A DNA stretch of 64,000 nt from Shinella curvata (GCF_022899935.1 NZ_JALJCJ010000007.1:1-64000); one strand, 5' to 3'; shown: positions 35,388 through 47,189, counted from the first letter of the stretch. Made by a program: numbers and translations. Notes: generated by a model from the letters alone, not told the origin.

Positions 35388-36020
35388 ATGACCGTGGTTT
35401 CAGAAACGGCGCGCATAAGGATCAGGCACGCTCTCGGCGCGACGCTTCTCTGCCTTGCGGCCAGCACTCCATTATCGGCGGCTGGCCTGCAATCATCAGG
35501 CGATCTGTCCGACACACCGATCTGGACCGACAAGCCCGTCCGTGTCGACCGGAAAAAACAATCTCTGGAGCGGGTGGAGATCGAGCGGAAAATCGCCCCC
35601 CTCACGCTCAAGCCCAACACCCGTGTGAAGGTTTTCGACAGCACCTCGTTTGAGGACAACGGACGGCTTTATGTGCTGACGGACGCGGTTGCGGTTTCTC
35701 CCAAACGTCTATGCCGTGGCGACGATCAGAGTCGCGTCGCCTGCGGCCAGCAGGCGCGCATCTATTTCCGTCGTCTGATCGCGAACCGCACGCTGACCTG
35801 CGAGCAGGATTTCCGGTTCGGCGCGGTCTCCTTCGTGCGCTGCGCCGTCGCCGAAACCGATCTCGCACAGACACTTGTCACGAAGGGCGCAGCCTGGGCG
35901 GCGACACTGCGGCTGGTCAACCAACAGCAGGCCGCCATGGCGCAGCGGATTGGCATCTGGCTCGACGCGGAGTGCCGGACACTCGGCCGCTGCCCGCCGC
36001 CGAAGCAGCGCGGCCAGTGA
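35388..36020 (+). CDS. Exported SNase-fold-like protein
   Basis: A 210-residue protein with a signal peptide (about 1-32, cleavage after LSAA). The C-terminal half, from CGQQARIYFRRLIANRTLTC to LAQTLVTKGAAWA, follows the pattern of staphylococcal nuclease domains, but the catalytic arginines and acidic residues of active thermonucleases are not evident. It may be a non-catalytic relative. It is coupled to the preceding envelope gene and convergent with manC (seven-base gap). Confidence 0.6.
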   Translation: MTVVSETARIRIRHALGATLLCLAASTPLSAAGLQSSGDLSDTPIWTDKPVRVDRKKQSLERVEIERKIAPLTLKPNTRVKVFDSTSFEDNGRLYVLTDAVAVSPKRLCRGDDQSRVACGQQARIYFRRLIANRTLTCEQDFRFGAVSFVRCAVAETDLAQTLVTKGAAWAATLRLVNQQQAAMAQRIGIWLDAECRTLGRCPPPKQRGQ

Positions 36021-36027
36021 CGACGGT

Positions 36028-37455
36028 TCAGCCGCGGCCGAACTCGTCCTCGATACGGATGATGTCGTCCTCGCCGAGATAGGAGCCGGTCTGCACCTCG
36101 ATCAGCTCGAGCATGATCTTGCCGGGATTGGCGAGGCGATGCAGCTCACCCTGCGGGATATAGACCGACTCGTTTTCGCGCAGTGGGATCGTCCTGTCGC
36201 CGATCGTAACCTCGGCCGTGCCGCGCACGACGATCCAGTGTTCGGAGCGATGATGATGCTTCTGCAGCGACAGCCGCTTGCCCGGCGTCACGAACAGGCG
36301 CTTCACCTGGAAGCGCTCGCCGTTCAGCACAGAAGTGTAGCCGCCCCACGGACGGTAGGCGGTCGGATGCGTCTCGGTCAGCTTCGCCGTCTTCGGCAGG
36401 CTCGCCAGATGCTTCACCAGCTTGCCGACATTCTGGCTGTCTTCCATGCGCCCGACATAGACCGCATCCTCGCTGGCGATGACGGCGATATTGTCGAGCC
36501 CCTGCACCGCGACATGGATGTCGCGGGAAATGACCAGCGAATTGCGCGTGTCGAGCACCGTGGTGCTGCCGTCGGCGACATTGCCGGCGTCATCCTGCTT
36601 GCCGGTCTTCCAGACGGAATCCCAGCTGCCGAGATCGGACCAGGTGATGGGCGACGGCACGACGGCGGCGATCGGCGTCTTCTCGAAGATCGCATAGTCG
36701 ACGGAAATGTCGGGCGCGCGGGCGAAGGCCGCCTCGTCGAGCCGTTCGAAATCGAGGTCGTGCTGCGCCTTGGCCACGGCCTCGGCGGCCGCATCCAGCA
36801 CTTCGGGCGCGTATTGGCGAAGTTCGCGCAGGAAGAGGCCGACCGGCAGCATGAACATGCCGGAATTCCAGAGATAACCGCCGGTCTCCAGCATCGCGGC
36901 AGCCTTGTCGCGGTCTGGCTTCTCGACGAAGCGACGCACGGCATTGGCGCCATTGCCGAGGTCCTCGCCGATCTCGATATAGCCATAGCCGGTGGCTGGT
37001 TCATGCGGCTTGATGCCGAACGTAACGAGGCGTCCGGCGTCCGCAGCCGCGCGCGCCTTGGCGATGCAATCGAAATAGGTGGCGTCCGCGTCAATCTCGT
37101 GATCGGAGGCGAGCACCTGCATGATGGCCTGATCGCCATGCAGGCGGGAAATGAGCGTTGCGGCGGCGGCAAGCGCGGGGGCTGTGTTGCGCGCAACCGG
37201 CTCGAGCAGGATCGAGGTCAGCGCCACGCCGGCGGCGCGCGCCTGCTCGGCGACGAGGAAACGGAAGTCGTTGTTGGTGACGACGATCGGCGCGTCGTAG
37301 AGCGCCTTGTCGGCGACCCGCGCCAGCGTCTTCTGGAACAGCGTCGTCTCACCCAGGAACTCGAGGAACTGTTTTGGGGCGGAGGAGCGCGAGAGCGGCC
37401 ACAGGCGCGTGCCCTTACCGCCGGCCATGATTACGGGTACGATCTTGCTGCTCAT
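36028..37455 (-). CDS. manC: Mannose-1-phosphate guanylyltransferase / mannose-6-phosphate isomerase
   Basis: A 475-residue bifunctional enzyme. The N-terminal nucleotidyltransferase has MAGGKGTRLWPLSR, LASDHEI and FVEKPD; the C-terminal cupin-type isomerase has PGKRLSLQKHHHRSEHW and the final YIPQGELHRLANPG. It makes GDP-mannose from mannose-1-phosphate and GTP for surface glycans. The ATG at 37455 is used because AGGACC precedes it; an upstream in-frame start would add 15 non-conserved residues. Confidence 0.95.
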   Translation of the reverse strand: MSSKIVPVIMAGGKGTRLWPLSRSSAPKQFLEFLGETTLFQKTLARVADKALYDAPIVVTNNDFRFLVAEQARAAGVALTSILLEPVARNTAPALAAAATLISRLHGDQAIMQVLASDHEIDADATYFDCIAKARAAADAGRLVTFGIKPHEPATGYGYIEIGEDLGNGANAVRRFVEKPDRDKAAAMLETGGYLWNSGMFMLPVGLFLRELRQYAPEVLDAAAEAVAKAQHDLDFERLDEAAFARAPDISVDYAIFEKTPIAAVVPSPITWSDLGSWDSVWKTGKQDDAGNVADGSTTVLDTRNSLVISRDIHVAVQGLDNIAVIASEDAVYVGRMEDSQNVGKLVKHLASLPKTAKLTETHPTAYRPWGGYTSVLNGERFQVKRLFVTPGKRLSLQKHHHRSEHWIVVRGTAEVTIGDRTIPLRENESVYIPQGELHRLANPGKIMLELIEVQTGSYLGEDDIIRIEDEFGRG

Positions 37456-37631
37456 TGGTCCTGTCCTCGCGCGAAAGCCCGCCTTCATGGCGGACGGCAT
37501 ATGACGGCCACTCTCCCGCGACGCCGTAAAGAAACAGCAAATCCCGCCTTCCGGTTGTGCCGCGGGGAAGCGTTTTCCTGGAGATAAGGTAAAGAGGACC
37601 TTCAGCCGGAAACCGGCATTTGAGCGGCAAC

Positions 37632-37656
37632 AAAAAACCCGCCGGAAAGGCGGGTT
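37632..37656 (-). terminator. Rho-independent terminator of the atp operon
   Basis: Stem AACCCGCC / GGCGGGTT with a 5-base loop, followed on the leftward strand by six Ts, 27 bp after the atpC stop. The rest of the 227-bp gap to manC shows no gene. Confidence 0.9.
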
Positions 37657-37682
37657 CGATGGGTGCAGGTTCGATCGAAGGA

Positions 37683-38090
37683 TCAGACCGGAACGACGAT
37701 GCCTTGGAGCGTCGTGAGTTCTGCGAGATAGGTCTCGATGCCGAACTTCTGGTCGTCGGACTTGGCATGGGCCAGTTCCGCGCGGGCGGCTTCGATGCGG
37801 CGAGTGATCTCGTCGCTCTTGACCTCATCGGCCGGAACGGCGGATTCGGCCAGCAGCGTGCAGCCGGTCGGGATGATGTCGGCAAAACCGCCGAAGACCA
37901 CATAGCGGTCCTTCTTGCCATCCGTGAACTTCACGGTGACGACACCCGGCTTGATCGTCGTCATGGTCGGCGCGTGGTTGGCCATGACGGTCATCTCGCC
38001 CTCGGTCGCCGGAATGACGACTTCGCTGACGCTGCCGGAAACCAGCAGGCGCTCGGGGGAGACGAGTTCAAAATTGAAATTGTCAGCCAT
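37683..38090 (-). CDS. atpC: ATP synthase epsilon subunit
   Basis: A 135-residue subunit of the F1 central stalk that couples rotation and can inhibit hydrolysis. The N-terminal beta-barrel reads FELVSPERLL and GEMTVMANHAPTMTTIKPG, typical for the family; the C-terminal helices follow. An ATG two codons upstream (38096) has AGAAG at better spacing and may be the real start. It is the last gene of atpHAGDC and is followed by a strong terminator. Confidence 0.95.
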   Translation of the reverse strand: MADNFNFELVSPERLLVSGSVSEVVIPATEGEMTVMANHAPTMTTIKPGVVTVKFTDGKKDRYVVFGGFADIIPTGCTLLAESAVPADEVKSDEITRRIEAARAELAHAKSDDQKFGIETYLAELTTLQGIVVPV

Positions 38091-38162
38091 GACCATTCAC
38101 TTCTTCTGATTTCATACGGCCGGTAAGATCAGCGGGCGCCCCATTGGGCGCCCGCCAAAACA

Positions 38163-40597
<2,435 letters not shown>

Positions 40598-40658
40598 CCG
40601 TTTTCCGTCCTGTAACACGACCCCGAGAGGTCATGCGTCAATCAAAGTTCCGGGGCTG

Positions 40659-40681
40659 CCTGCGCGCCGGAGGCGCGCAGG
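40659..40681 (-). other. Intercistronic hairpin between atpA and atpG
   Basis: A 10-bp perfect G+C stem (CCTGCGCGCC / GGCGCGCAGG) with a 3-base loop, 17 bases after the atpA stop. No T-run follows, so it is more likely an RNA processing or stability element than a terminator. Confidence 0.55.
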
Positions 40682-40698
40682 GCACGAACCGTTCGATC

Positions 40699-42228
40699 TC
40701 AGCCGAAGCTCTTGGCGAAGGCGTCGATGGCAGCCTTGAGCTTGCCCTTCGTGTCGTCGCTGATCGACTTGTCGGTGCGGATCGCATCGAGGATAGCCTT
40801 ACCCTCGGAGCGCAGATACGCCAGCAGGCCCTGCTCGAACTTGCCGACCTGGTTGACCGGCAGCTTGTCGAGGTAACCGTTGACGCCCGCGAAGATGACC
40901 GCGACCTGCTCTTCCGTCTTCAGCGGCGAGAACTGCGGCTGCTTCAGGAGTTCGGTCAGGCGTGCACCGCGGTTCAGCAGGCGCTGCGTTGCGGCGTCGA
41001 GGTCCGAGCCGAACTGGGCGAAAGCTGCCATTTCGCGATACTGGGCGAGTTCACCCTTGATCGAGCCGGCGACCTGCTTCATCGCCTTGATCTGAGCGGC
41101 CGAGCCCACGCGGGAAACCGACAGACCGACGTTAACGGCCGGGCGGATACCCTGGTAGAACAGGTCCGTTTCAAGGAAGATCTGGCCGTCGGTGATCGAG
41201 ATCACGTTGGTCGGGATGAACGCCGAAACGTCGTTACCCTGGGTTTCGATGACCGGCAGAGCCGTCAGCGAGCCAGCGCCCATGTCGTCGTTGAGCTTTG
41301 CAGCGCGCTCGAGGAGACGCGAATGCAGGTAGAAAACGTCGCCCGGGTAAGCTTCGCGGCCCGGCGGGCGGCGCAGCAGGAGCGACATCTGACGGTAGGA
41401 AACGGCCTGCTTGGAAAGGTCGTCGTAACCGATGAGGGCGTGCTTGCCGTTGTCACGGAAGTATTCGCCCATCGCGCAGCCGGCGAACGGTGCGAGGTAC
41501 TGCATCGGCGCCGGGTCGGAAGCCGTTGCGGCAACGATGATCGAGTACTGGAGAGCGCCGCGCTCTTCGAGAACCTTCACGAACTGGGCAACCGTCGAAC
41601 GCTTCTGGCCGATAGCGACATAGACGCAGTACAGCTTGTCGCCGTCAGGGCCGTTGTCGTGGATGGCCTTCTGGTTCAGGATCGTGTCCAGAATGATGGC
41701 GGTCTTGCCGGTCTGGCGGTCGCCGATAACGAGCTCGCGCTGGCCGCGGCCGACCGGGATGAGGGCGTCGATGGCCTTGAGGCCGGTCGACATCGGCTCA
41801 TGAACCGACTTGCGCGGGATGATGCCCGGAGCCTTGACGTCAACGCGGGCGCGCTGCTTGGCATTGATCGGGCCCTTGCCGTCGATCGGGTTGCCGAGCG
41901 CGTCGACAACGCGGCCGAGCAGTTCCGGACCGACCGGAACGTCCACGATGGCGCCGGTACGCTTGACGGTGTCGCCTTCCTTGATGTCACGGTCGGAACC
42001 GAAAATAACGACACCGACGTTGTCGCTTTCCAGGTTCAGGGCCATGCCACGGATGCCACCCGGGAATTCGACCATTTCACCGGCCTGGACATTGTCGAGG
42101 CCGTAAACGCGGGCGATACCGTCACCGACGGACAGCACCTGACCGACTTCAGAGACTTCCGCCTCTTTGCCGAAGTTTTTGATCTGATCTTTGAGAATTG
42201 CGGAAATTTCCGCGGCGCGGATATCCAT
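40699..42228 (-). CDS. atpA: ATP synthase alpha subunit
   Basis: A 509-residue non-catalytic nucleotide-binding subunit of F1. The P-loop GDRQTGKT and the start [19 protein letters not shown] with [12 protein letters not shown] are clear. Length matches the family exactly. It is translationally coupled to atpH (TGATG, one-base overlap). Downstream of its stop is a stable hairpin that may set the alpha to gamma ratio (inference). Confidence 0.98.
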   Translation of the reverse strand: MDIRAAEISAILKDQIKNFGKEAEVSEVGQVLSVGDGIARVYGLDNVQAGEMVEFPGGIRGMALNLESDNVGVVIFGSDRDIKEGDTVKRTGAIVDVPVGPELLGRVVDALGNPIDGKGPINAKQRARVDVKAPGIIPRKSVHEPMSTGLKAIDALIPVGRGQRELVIGDRQTGKTAIILDTILNQKAIHDNGPDGDKLYCVYVAIGQKRSTVAQFVKVLEERGALQYSIIVAATASDPAPMQYLAPFAGCAMGEYFRDNGKHALIGYDDLSKQAVSYRQMSLLLRRPPGREAYPGDVFYLHSRLLERAAKLNDDMGAGSLTALPVIETQGNDVSAFIPTNVISITDGQIFLETDLFYQGIRPAVNVGLSVSRVGSAAQIKAMKQVAGSIKGELAQYREMAAFAQFGSDLDAATQRLLNRGARLTELLKQPQFSPLKTEEQVAVIFAGVNGYLDKLPVNQVGKFEQGLLAYLRSEGKAILDAIRTDKSISDDTKGKLKAAIDAFAKSFG

Positions 42229-42794
42229 CAGCCGACCTCTTTCAGTGCAAGCTTAAGAGTAGAGAGTTTGGTGCGAAGGGACGTGTCGATCTGGCGCGAT
42301 CCCACCTTGACGATCAGACCACCGAGAATGGACGGGTCGACGGTGACGGCGATCGCCACGTCTTTGCCGGTGACGCCTTTCAGCGCCGCCTTCAATTCAG
42401 TTTCCTGCGCTGCGGTCAGCGCATGGGCCGAGGTAACATCGGCGGTGATTTCGCCGCGGGCGCGGGCCGCGATGACGCGGTAAGCCTTGATCATGCCCGG
42501 AACGGCGAAGAGGCGGCGATTTGACGCAACCACCTTGAGGAAGTTTGCCACGAGGCCCGTGATGCCGGCCTTGTCGGCAACGGCGGCAATGGCCTTGGTC
42601 TGATCTTCGGCGGAGAAGACGGGGCTGGCGATCAGCCGCTTCAGGTCTTCGCTCTCATCGATCAGGGCCTGGAAACGGTCGAGATCGGCGCCGACAGCGG
42701 CAGCGGAGCCAGCTTCCTGCGCGAGGTCGAAAAGCGAAGACGCGTATCTTTCTGCAACACCGGAAACGAGCTGGGATGTGTCTGCCACGGGCAC
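42228..42794 (-). CDS. atpH: ATP synthase delta subunit
   Basis: A 188-residue stator subunit joining F1 to the peripheral stalk. The start is taken as the GTG in VPVADTSQ, with AGAGAAG a few bases upstream, because relatives begin MPVADTSQ and are 188 residues long; an ATG six codons earlier (42812) has no ribosome site. [15 protein letters not shown] and the end [13 protein letters not shown] are diagnostic. It is the first gene of atpHAGDC. Confidence 0.94.
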   Translation of the reverse strand: MPVADTSQLVSGVAERYASSLFDLAQEAGSAAAVGADLDRFQALIDESEDLKRLIASPVFSAEDQTKAIAAVADKAGITGLVANFLKVVASNRRLFAVPGMIKAYRVIAARARGEITADVTSAHALTAAQETELKAALKGVTGKDVAIAVTVDPSILGGLIVKVGSRQIDTSLRTKLSTLKLALKEVG

Positions 42795-42920
42795 AAGCTT
42801 CTCTTTTTTCATTCAAGGCGCCGGGCAGTAGCGGGGCTACGGTCCTAAACCCTTGAAATCGTTGCTGTAATCTTCAGCTCCCACAGGCTTTTTCGCCCGC
42901 TTTTTCTGAATTTCGCGGTT

Positions 42921-42949
42921 CGTCTAGCATAGGAAACCGGGACTCGCAA
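42921..42949 (-). promoter_or_regulatory. Candidate promoter of the atp operon
   Basis: Read leftwards, TTGCGA (42944-42949) and TAGACG (42921-42926) are 17 bases apart, about 130 bp upstream of atpH. Both hexamers are partial matches to the alphaproteobacterial consensus. Confidence 0.35.
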
Positions 42950-43054
42950 CACGCCGGACGCAGGAATGCGCCATAAGTCGGCCACAGTCGGAGCAAAAGT
43001 TGACTGGGCGAACTATGTTCTGGCGCAGGCGGAGCGGAAAATGGCGTTTTTCTC

Positions 43055-43438
43055 TCAGAGGAAGCCGAAAGCATAGCCGAGCGGCAGCGCCGCAAGCACC
43101 GCCTGGACGAAAAGCACCAGAAGATTCTTCACGCTGAACGAACCGTCCGACATCAGCGAGAGAAGGCGGCCGAAGGCGGCAAGGGCAAAACCGCCGCCGA
43201 TCGCCATATAGATCCAGCTCTGCGCCATCAGCAGTGCCACGATGGCGAGCCCCGCATAGAAGCCGCCGGTCGACCGCACGAAGGCGAGCCCTTCCCGGCT
43301 CGTTTCCTTCGGCTGCAGCCCTGCAAGCTTCAGCGCCGTGCCGGGAGCGAAAAGGCCGAAGAGGCCAAAGAGCCCCGTGGCGATGGCCGCACAGAAGGCG
43401 AGAAACTCGCCGGTTTCGGTGGGGATATAGAATTCCAT
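43055..43438 (-). CDS. Small four-helix membrane protein (possible AGROH133_08824-type phage infection protein)
   Basis: A 127-residue membrane protein with four hydrophobic segments, starting MEFYIPTETGEFLAFCAA. GGAGAGAAG sits before the ATG at 43438; an earlier ATG would add a cysteine-rich, non-conserved leader. It resembles the DUF4345-like family that in Agrobacterium includes a protein required for phage infection, but I recall this name without being able to check it. It stands between priA and atpH, all leftward. Confidence 0.6.
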   Translation of the reverse strand: MEFYIPTETGEFLAFCAAIATGLFGLFGLFAPGTALKLAGLQPKETSREGLAFVRSTGGFYAGLAIVALLMAQSWIYMAIGGGFALAAFGRLLSLMSDGSFSVKNLLVLFVQAVLAALPLGYAFGFL

Positions 43439-43541
43439 CTCGGCTTCTCTCCAGAACTGCCCGTCGCCCTCTATCGCACAACCGCAGGGCGGGCAGAAGC
43501 GGACGGCAAAAGTTCGCACAAGTCTTTGTTAACCAAGGCTC

Positions 43542-45746
43542 TCACAGGAAACTCTGCGGATCGATATCGAGCTGCACCTGCAAAGAGGCGCGCTCCTTCG
43601 GCCCATTGGCCAGCATCGCGCGCAGGAAGGTCTGCATGTCACTGTTGCGCCGGCCGTGCACCAGCAGGCGGAACCGGTGGCGGCCCCGCACCAGCGCCAG
43701 CGGGGCCTCCGCCGGTCCGAGAATGGAAATGCCGGTGACCTGGGGTGCGGCCTGCCGCAAGCCGCGCGCATGCGCTTCGGCCTCGTTGCGCGTGTCGGCC
43801 GAGACGATGACCGAGGCGAGCCGCCCGAACGGCGGCAGCAGCGCCTTTTCGCGCTCGCCGATTTCGCGATCATAAAAGGCCTGCGCATCGCCCGAGACGA
43901 TGGCCTGCATGACCGGGTGCGCCGGCTGATAGGTCTGGATGAGGCCGTGGCTCTTCAGGCCCGAGCGCCCGGCGCGCCCCGTGACCTGCGAAAGTAGCTG
44001 GAAGGTGCGCTCGGCCGCGCGGGGATCGCCATTCGACAGACCGAGATCCGCATCGACGACGCCGACCAGCGACATCAGCGGGAAATTGTGCCCCTTTGCG
44101 ACGAGCTGCGTGCCGATGACGATATCCGCCTCGCCGCGCGCGATCGCCTCCAGTTCCAGCCGGAGCCGTTTCACGCCCATCAGGTCCGAGGAGAGCACGA
44201 TGGTGCGCGCCTCGGGAAAATGCTTCTCCACCTCCTCGGCGATACGCTCCACCCCCGGCCCGCAGGCGGCGAGATGGTCGAAGGTGCCGCATTCCGGGCA
44301 GGCCTCGGGCGTGCGCTCGGCATAGCCGCAATGGTGGCACTGGATCTGCCCGCGAAACCGGTGCTCGACCAGCCAGCTCGAACATTGCGGGCATTGAAAA
44401 CGATGGCCGCAGACCCGGCAGAGCGTCAGCGGCGCATAGCCGCGCCTGTTGAGGAAGAGCAGCGCCTGCTCATCCTTCTCGATGGTGCGCTGGATGCCGC
44501 GCAGCAGGATCGGCGACAGGAAGCCGCCGCGCGCCGGCGGATGGCGGCGCATGTCGACGAGGTGCAGGTCCGGCAGCGCCGCATCGCCGTAACGCGTCGG
44601 CAGGTGCAGCTTGCGATAGCGCCCGACATCGCTGTTGACCCGGCTCTCCACCGACGGCGTCGCCGAGACCAGCACGGCCGGAAAATCGCCGATGCGGGCG
44701 CGCACCACCGCCATGTCGCGTGCGTTGTAGAAGACGCGGTCTTCCTGCTTGTAGGCGGGGTCGTGCTCCTCATCGACGATGACGAGACCGAGGTTTTCGA
44801 AGGGCAGGAACAGCGCCGAGCGCGCGCCCGCCACCACCCGCACATCCCCCGTCGTCACCTGACGCCACACGCGCTCGCGGGTGCGCGGCGCGAGATCGGA
44901 ATGCCATTCGGCGGGCTTGGCGCCGAAGCGGTCCTGGAACCGTTCGAGGAAACTCGCCGTCAGCGCGATCTCAGGCAGCAGGATGAGCACCTGCCTGCCG
45001 CGCCTCAGCGTCTCGGCAATCGCCTCGAAATAGACCTCCGTCTTGCCCGAACCGGTGATGCCATCGATCAGCGAAACGGAGAAGACGCCCTTCTGCACGC
45101 TCTCGACCAGCTCCGCCGCACTGTCCGTCTGCGGTCCTTCGAGCCGGGGTGCGGCATAATCGGGATCCGGAGCCGCGACCACCGGCGGTGGCGGCAGGAA
45201 GACGGTTTCGAACGTGCCCTGCTTCATCAGCCCGTCGATAACGCTGCTCGACGTGCCCGCGGCATGGGCAAGGCCCGACTTGGTCCAGGCAATGCCGTCC
45301 TCGACCATTTCCAGCACACGTTCGCGGGCACTGGTCAAACGCTCCGGCCGATGGCCGGTGAAACGCAGCCCCTCGATCATCGGTTCGGGATCGAACGCGG
45401 TCGGCGCGCGCAGCGCCATGCGCGCGACGAGGCCGGGCGGCGTCACCGTATAGGCGGAAACCCAGTCGAGGAAATCGCGCATCTCCTTGGAGAGCGGCGG
45501 GCAATCAAACACCTTCTCGATGGGCCTCAGCTTCTTCGGATCGACCTTGCCGTCATCGCCGCCATCCCAGACGACGCCCGGCACCAGACGCGGTCCGAGC
45601 GGCACCTGCACGATGGAGCCGGGCTGCACGGCCATGTCCTCGGGCACTGTATAGGAATAGGGCACAGGCGTCGGCACAGGCACCATGACGGGCACCGTGC
45701 GCGGAAAAAGCCTGTCGCCGAAAAGATTGGTCGAATCGCTGCTCAT
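43542..45746 (-). CDS. priA: Primosomal replication-restart helicase PriA
   Basis: A 734-residue superfamily 2 helicase that reloads the replisome at stalled forks. Visible: N-terminal DNA-binding region with VPVPTPVPYSYTVPE, Walker A GSGKTEVY, DEEH box (VDEEHDPAYKQED), a zinc-binding insert with four CxxC pairs between about 440 and 490 (CRVCGHRFQCPQC, CHHCG, CPECG) and QVTGRAGR. ATG 45746 is chosen; the frame extends seven codons upstream without conservation. Confidence 0.97.
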   Translation of the reverse strand: MSSDSTNLFGDRLFPRTVPVMVPVPTPVPYSYTVPEDMAVQPGSIVQVPLGPRLVPGVVWDGGDDGKVDPKKLRPIEKVFDCPPLSKEMRDFLDWVSAYTVTPPGLVARMALRAPTAFDPEPMIEGLRFTGHRPERLTSARERVLEMVEDGIAWTKSGLAHAAGTSSSVIDGLMKQGTFETVFLPPPPVVAAPDPDYAAPRLEGPQTDSAAELVESVQKGVFSVSLIDGITGSGKTEVYFEAIAETLRRGRQVLILLPEIALTASFLERFQDRFGAKPAEWHSDLAPRTRERVWRQVTTGDVRVVAGARSALFLPFENLGLVIVDEEHDPAYKQEDRVFYNARDMAVVRARIGDFPAVLVSATPSVESRVNSDVGRYRKLHLPTRYGDAALPDLHLVDMRRHPPARGGFLSPILLRGIQRTIEKDEQALLFLNRRGYAPLTLCRVCGHRFQCPQCSSWLVEHRFRGQIQCHHCGYAERTPEACPECGTFDHLAACGPGVERIAEEVEKHFPEARTIVLSSDLMGVKRLRLELEAIARGEADIVIGTQLVAKGHNFPLMSLVGVVDADLGLSNGDPRAAERTFQLLSQVTGRAGRSGLKSHGLIQTYQPAHPVMQAIVSGDAQAFYDREIGEREKALLPPFGRLASVIVSADTRNEAEAHARGLRQAAPQVTGISILGPAEAPLALVRGRHRFRLLVHGRRNSDMQTFLRAMLANGPKERASLQVQLDIDPQSFL

Positions 45747-45803
45747 GGACCGCGACCATGCCCCCATGGCTGCGGGAAGAAAACCGCAAAGATGGCGGTC
45801 CCG

Positions 45804-46940
45804 TTATTCGTCATCGTCATCCATCGCGCCGGTCAGCCGCATGCCGTCGATCCAGGTCGCGCCGTCATTGCGCACGACGCGTTTCGCCCTGACGCCGCAG
45901 CGCGTCTCCACCTCCTGCGCCAAGCGCTCGGAATGCGTGACGATCCACAGCTGGCTCGACTGCGCGGCGCGCGCGATCATGTCGGCGAGCGGCGGCAGCA
46001 TGTCGGGATGGAGGCTTGCCTCCGGTTCGTTGAGCGCGATCAGCGGCGGTGTTCGGTAGGAGAGCAGCGCTGCGGCGAGCGCCAGGAAGCGAATCTGACC
46101 GTCGGACAGCTCGCGCGACTGGAAGACACGCTGCGGAAACTGCGGAAAGATTAGTCCATAGGAGGCGAATTCCTCGGGCTCGGGCACGGAAAGCCGTGCC
46201 CCGCCGAAGGCATCCGCCACGGCCCGGTCGAGATCGACGGTGTCTCCCCGCGTCCATTTCAGCGTCGCGAAGACCGCCGCCATATTCGCCCCGTCCTGAT
46301 CGAGCAGAGGCGCGGTGACGGCAAGGCATGGCTGACGCAACGCCGAATCGCGATCCGAACGGAAGCCATGGAAGAAACGCCATTGCGAAAGCGCGCGACG
46401 AAAGGTGCCGACTTCCGGATAGTGACCGGCATCGCCGAGCAGCGCGATCGCCGTCTCCGATGTCAGAGCCTGCTCGGGATATTCCGTCATCCGGCCTGCC
46501 TCGCTGCGCACCATGATGCCCGGCCCGCCGCGCTTCATCATCGTCACCGGCCGGCGTCCCGTCTCAATGGTCAGTTCCTCCGCCTTGACCTGCGGCTCGA
46601 AGGCAAAACCCGCCGCATCGATCGGCGGCCGCAACCCTGCCTCGACGCGGTAGCGGAACGTGATCGCCCGCTCCTCGTCAAGCAATTCGGTTTCGAGACG
46701 GATGCGCACCGGCTCGTTCGCTCGCCGCCTGCCCGTCCAGAGCGCTGAGGCCATGCCACCCTCCGCCGCGATCTCCTGCGCAAACGTTCCACGCACCGCC
46801 GCCTGCACCAGTTGCAGCGAGCGGTAAAGGTTCGATTTGCCCGCACCATTTTCGCCGACGAACAGGTTCACCCGCCCGAGATCCATGCGGATCGAGCGCA
46901 GCGAACGATAGTTTTCGGCGGACATGGAACGCAGCAGCAT
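45804..46940 (-). CDS. AAA family ATPase (RecF/SMC-like, AAA_21 type)
   Basis: A 378-residue ABC-type ATPase. Walker A is FVGENGAGKSN near residue 30; the signature-like ELSDGQIRFL and Walker B LIALNEPEASLHP follow near the C-terminus, then the H-loop IVTHSE. The Walker B acid is preceded by Asn where LDEPE is usual. Such proteins include the ATPase part of several two-gene defence or repair systems, but no nuclease partner adjoins it. Function unknown. It is 57 bp upstream of priA. Confidence 0.82.
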   Translation of the reverse strand: MLLRSMSAENYRSLRSIRMDLGRVNLFVGENGAGKSNLYRSLQLVQAAVRGTFAQEIAAEGGMASALWTGRRRANEPVRIRLETELLDEERAITFRYRVEAGLRPPIDAAGFAFEPQVKAEELTIETGRRPVTMMKRGGPGIMVRSEAGRMTEYPEQALTSETAIALLGDAGHYPEVGTFRRALSQWRFFHGFRSDRDSALRQPCLAVTAPLLDQDGANMAAVFATLKWTRGDTVDLDRAVADAFGGARLSVPEPEEFASYGLIFPQFPQRVFQSRELSDGQIRFLALAAALLSYRTPPLIALNEPEASLHPDMLPPLADMIARAAQSSQLWIVTHSERLAQEVETRCGVRAKRVVRNDGATWIDGMRLTGAMDDDDE

Positions 46941-46989
46941 GATCTTACCCGGCTTCGTGACGAAGGCGCTCTCTATACAGCCCACCGTG

Positions 46990-47040
46990 TCTAGAGTTTG
47001 TCAGGGAAAAGTGGGAACCGGTTTTCCCGAAAGGACAAAC
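46990..47040. repeat. Rhizobial intergenic palindromic repeat, copy A
   Basis: Begins TCTAGAGTTTGTCAGG. Outer arms GTTTGTC (46996-47002) and GACAAAC (47034-47040) pair, with an inner GGGAAAA / TTTTCCC dyad (47004-47010, 47022-47028). The sequence type is widespread between genes in Rhizobiaceae (RIME-like). Confidence 0.65.
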
Positions 47041-47053
47041 GAAAATAATGAAA

Positions 47054-47096
47054 TCTAGAGTCTGTCAGGTTCAGGATGAACCTGACAGACTCTAGA
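47054..47096. repeat. Perfect 20-bp inverted repeat, copy B
   Basis: Arms 47054-47073 and 47077-47096 are perfect inverted copies with a 3-base loop, bounded by TCTAGA at both ends. The left arm's first 16 bases match copy A with one change. It would form a very stable hairpin in either transcript between the ATPase gene and xerC. Confidence 0.85.
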
Positions 47097-47189
47097 GGAA
47101 GGCGGGCCGCTTTGCCCAGCCTTTTGGCTGAACGTTAGCAAAACCCTAACGCAAATCGCCGATCCTGCGTCAAACCGCGAAGGCAGGAC

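Noticed and set aside
35388-36020. Active secreted thermonuclease
   Set aside because: The fold pattern is plausible but the catalytic arginine/acidic residues are not visible, so only an SNase-like label is given.
45804-46940. ATPase as part of a two-gene defence system (Gabija/OLD-like)
   Set aside because: No TOPRIM, helicase or nuclease gene adjoins it; the neighbours are priA and xerC, both core.
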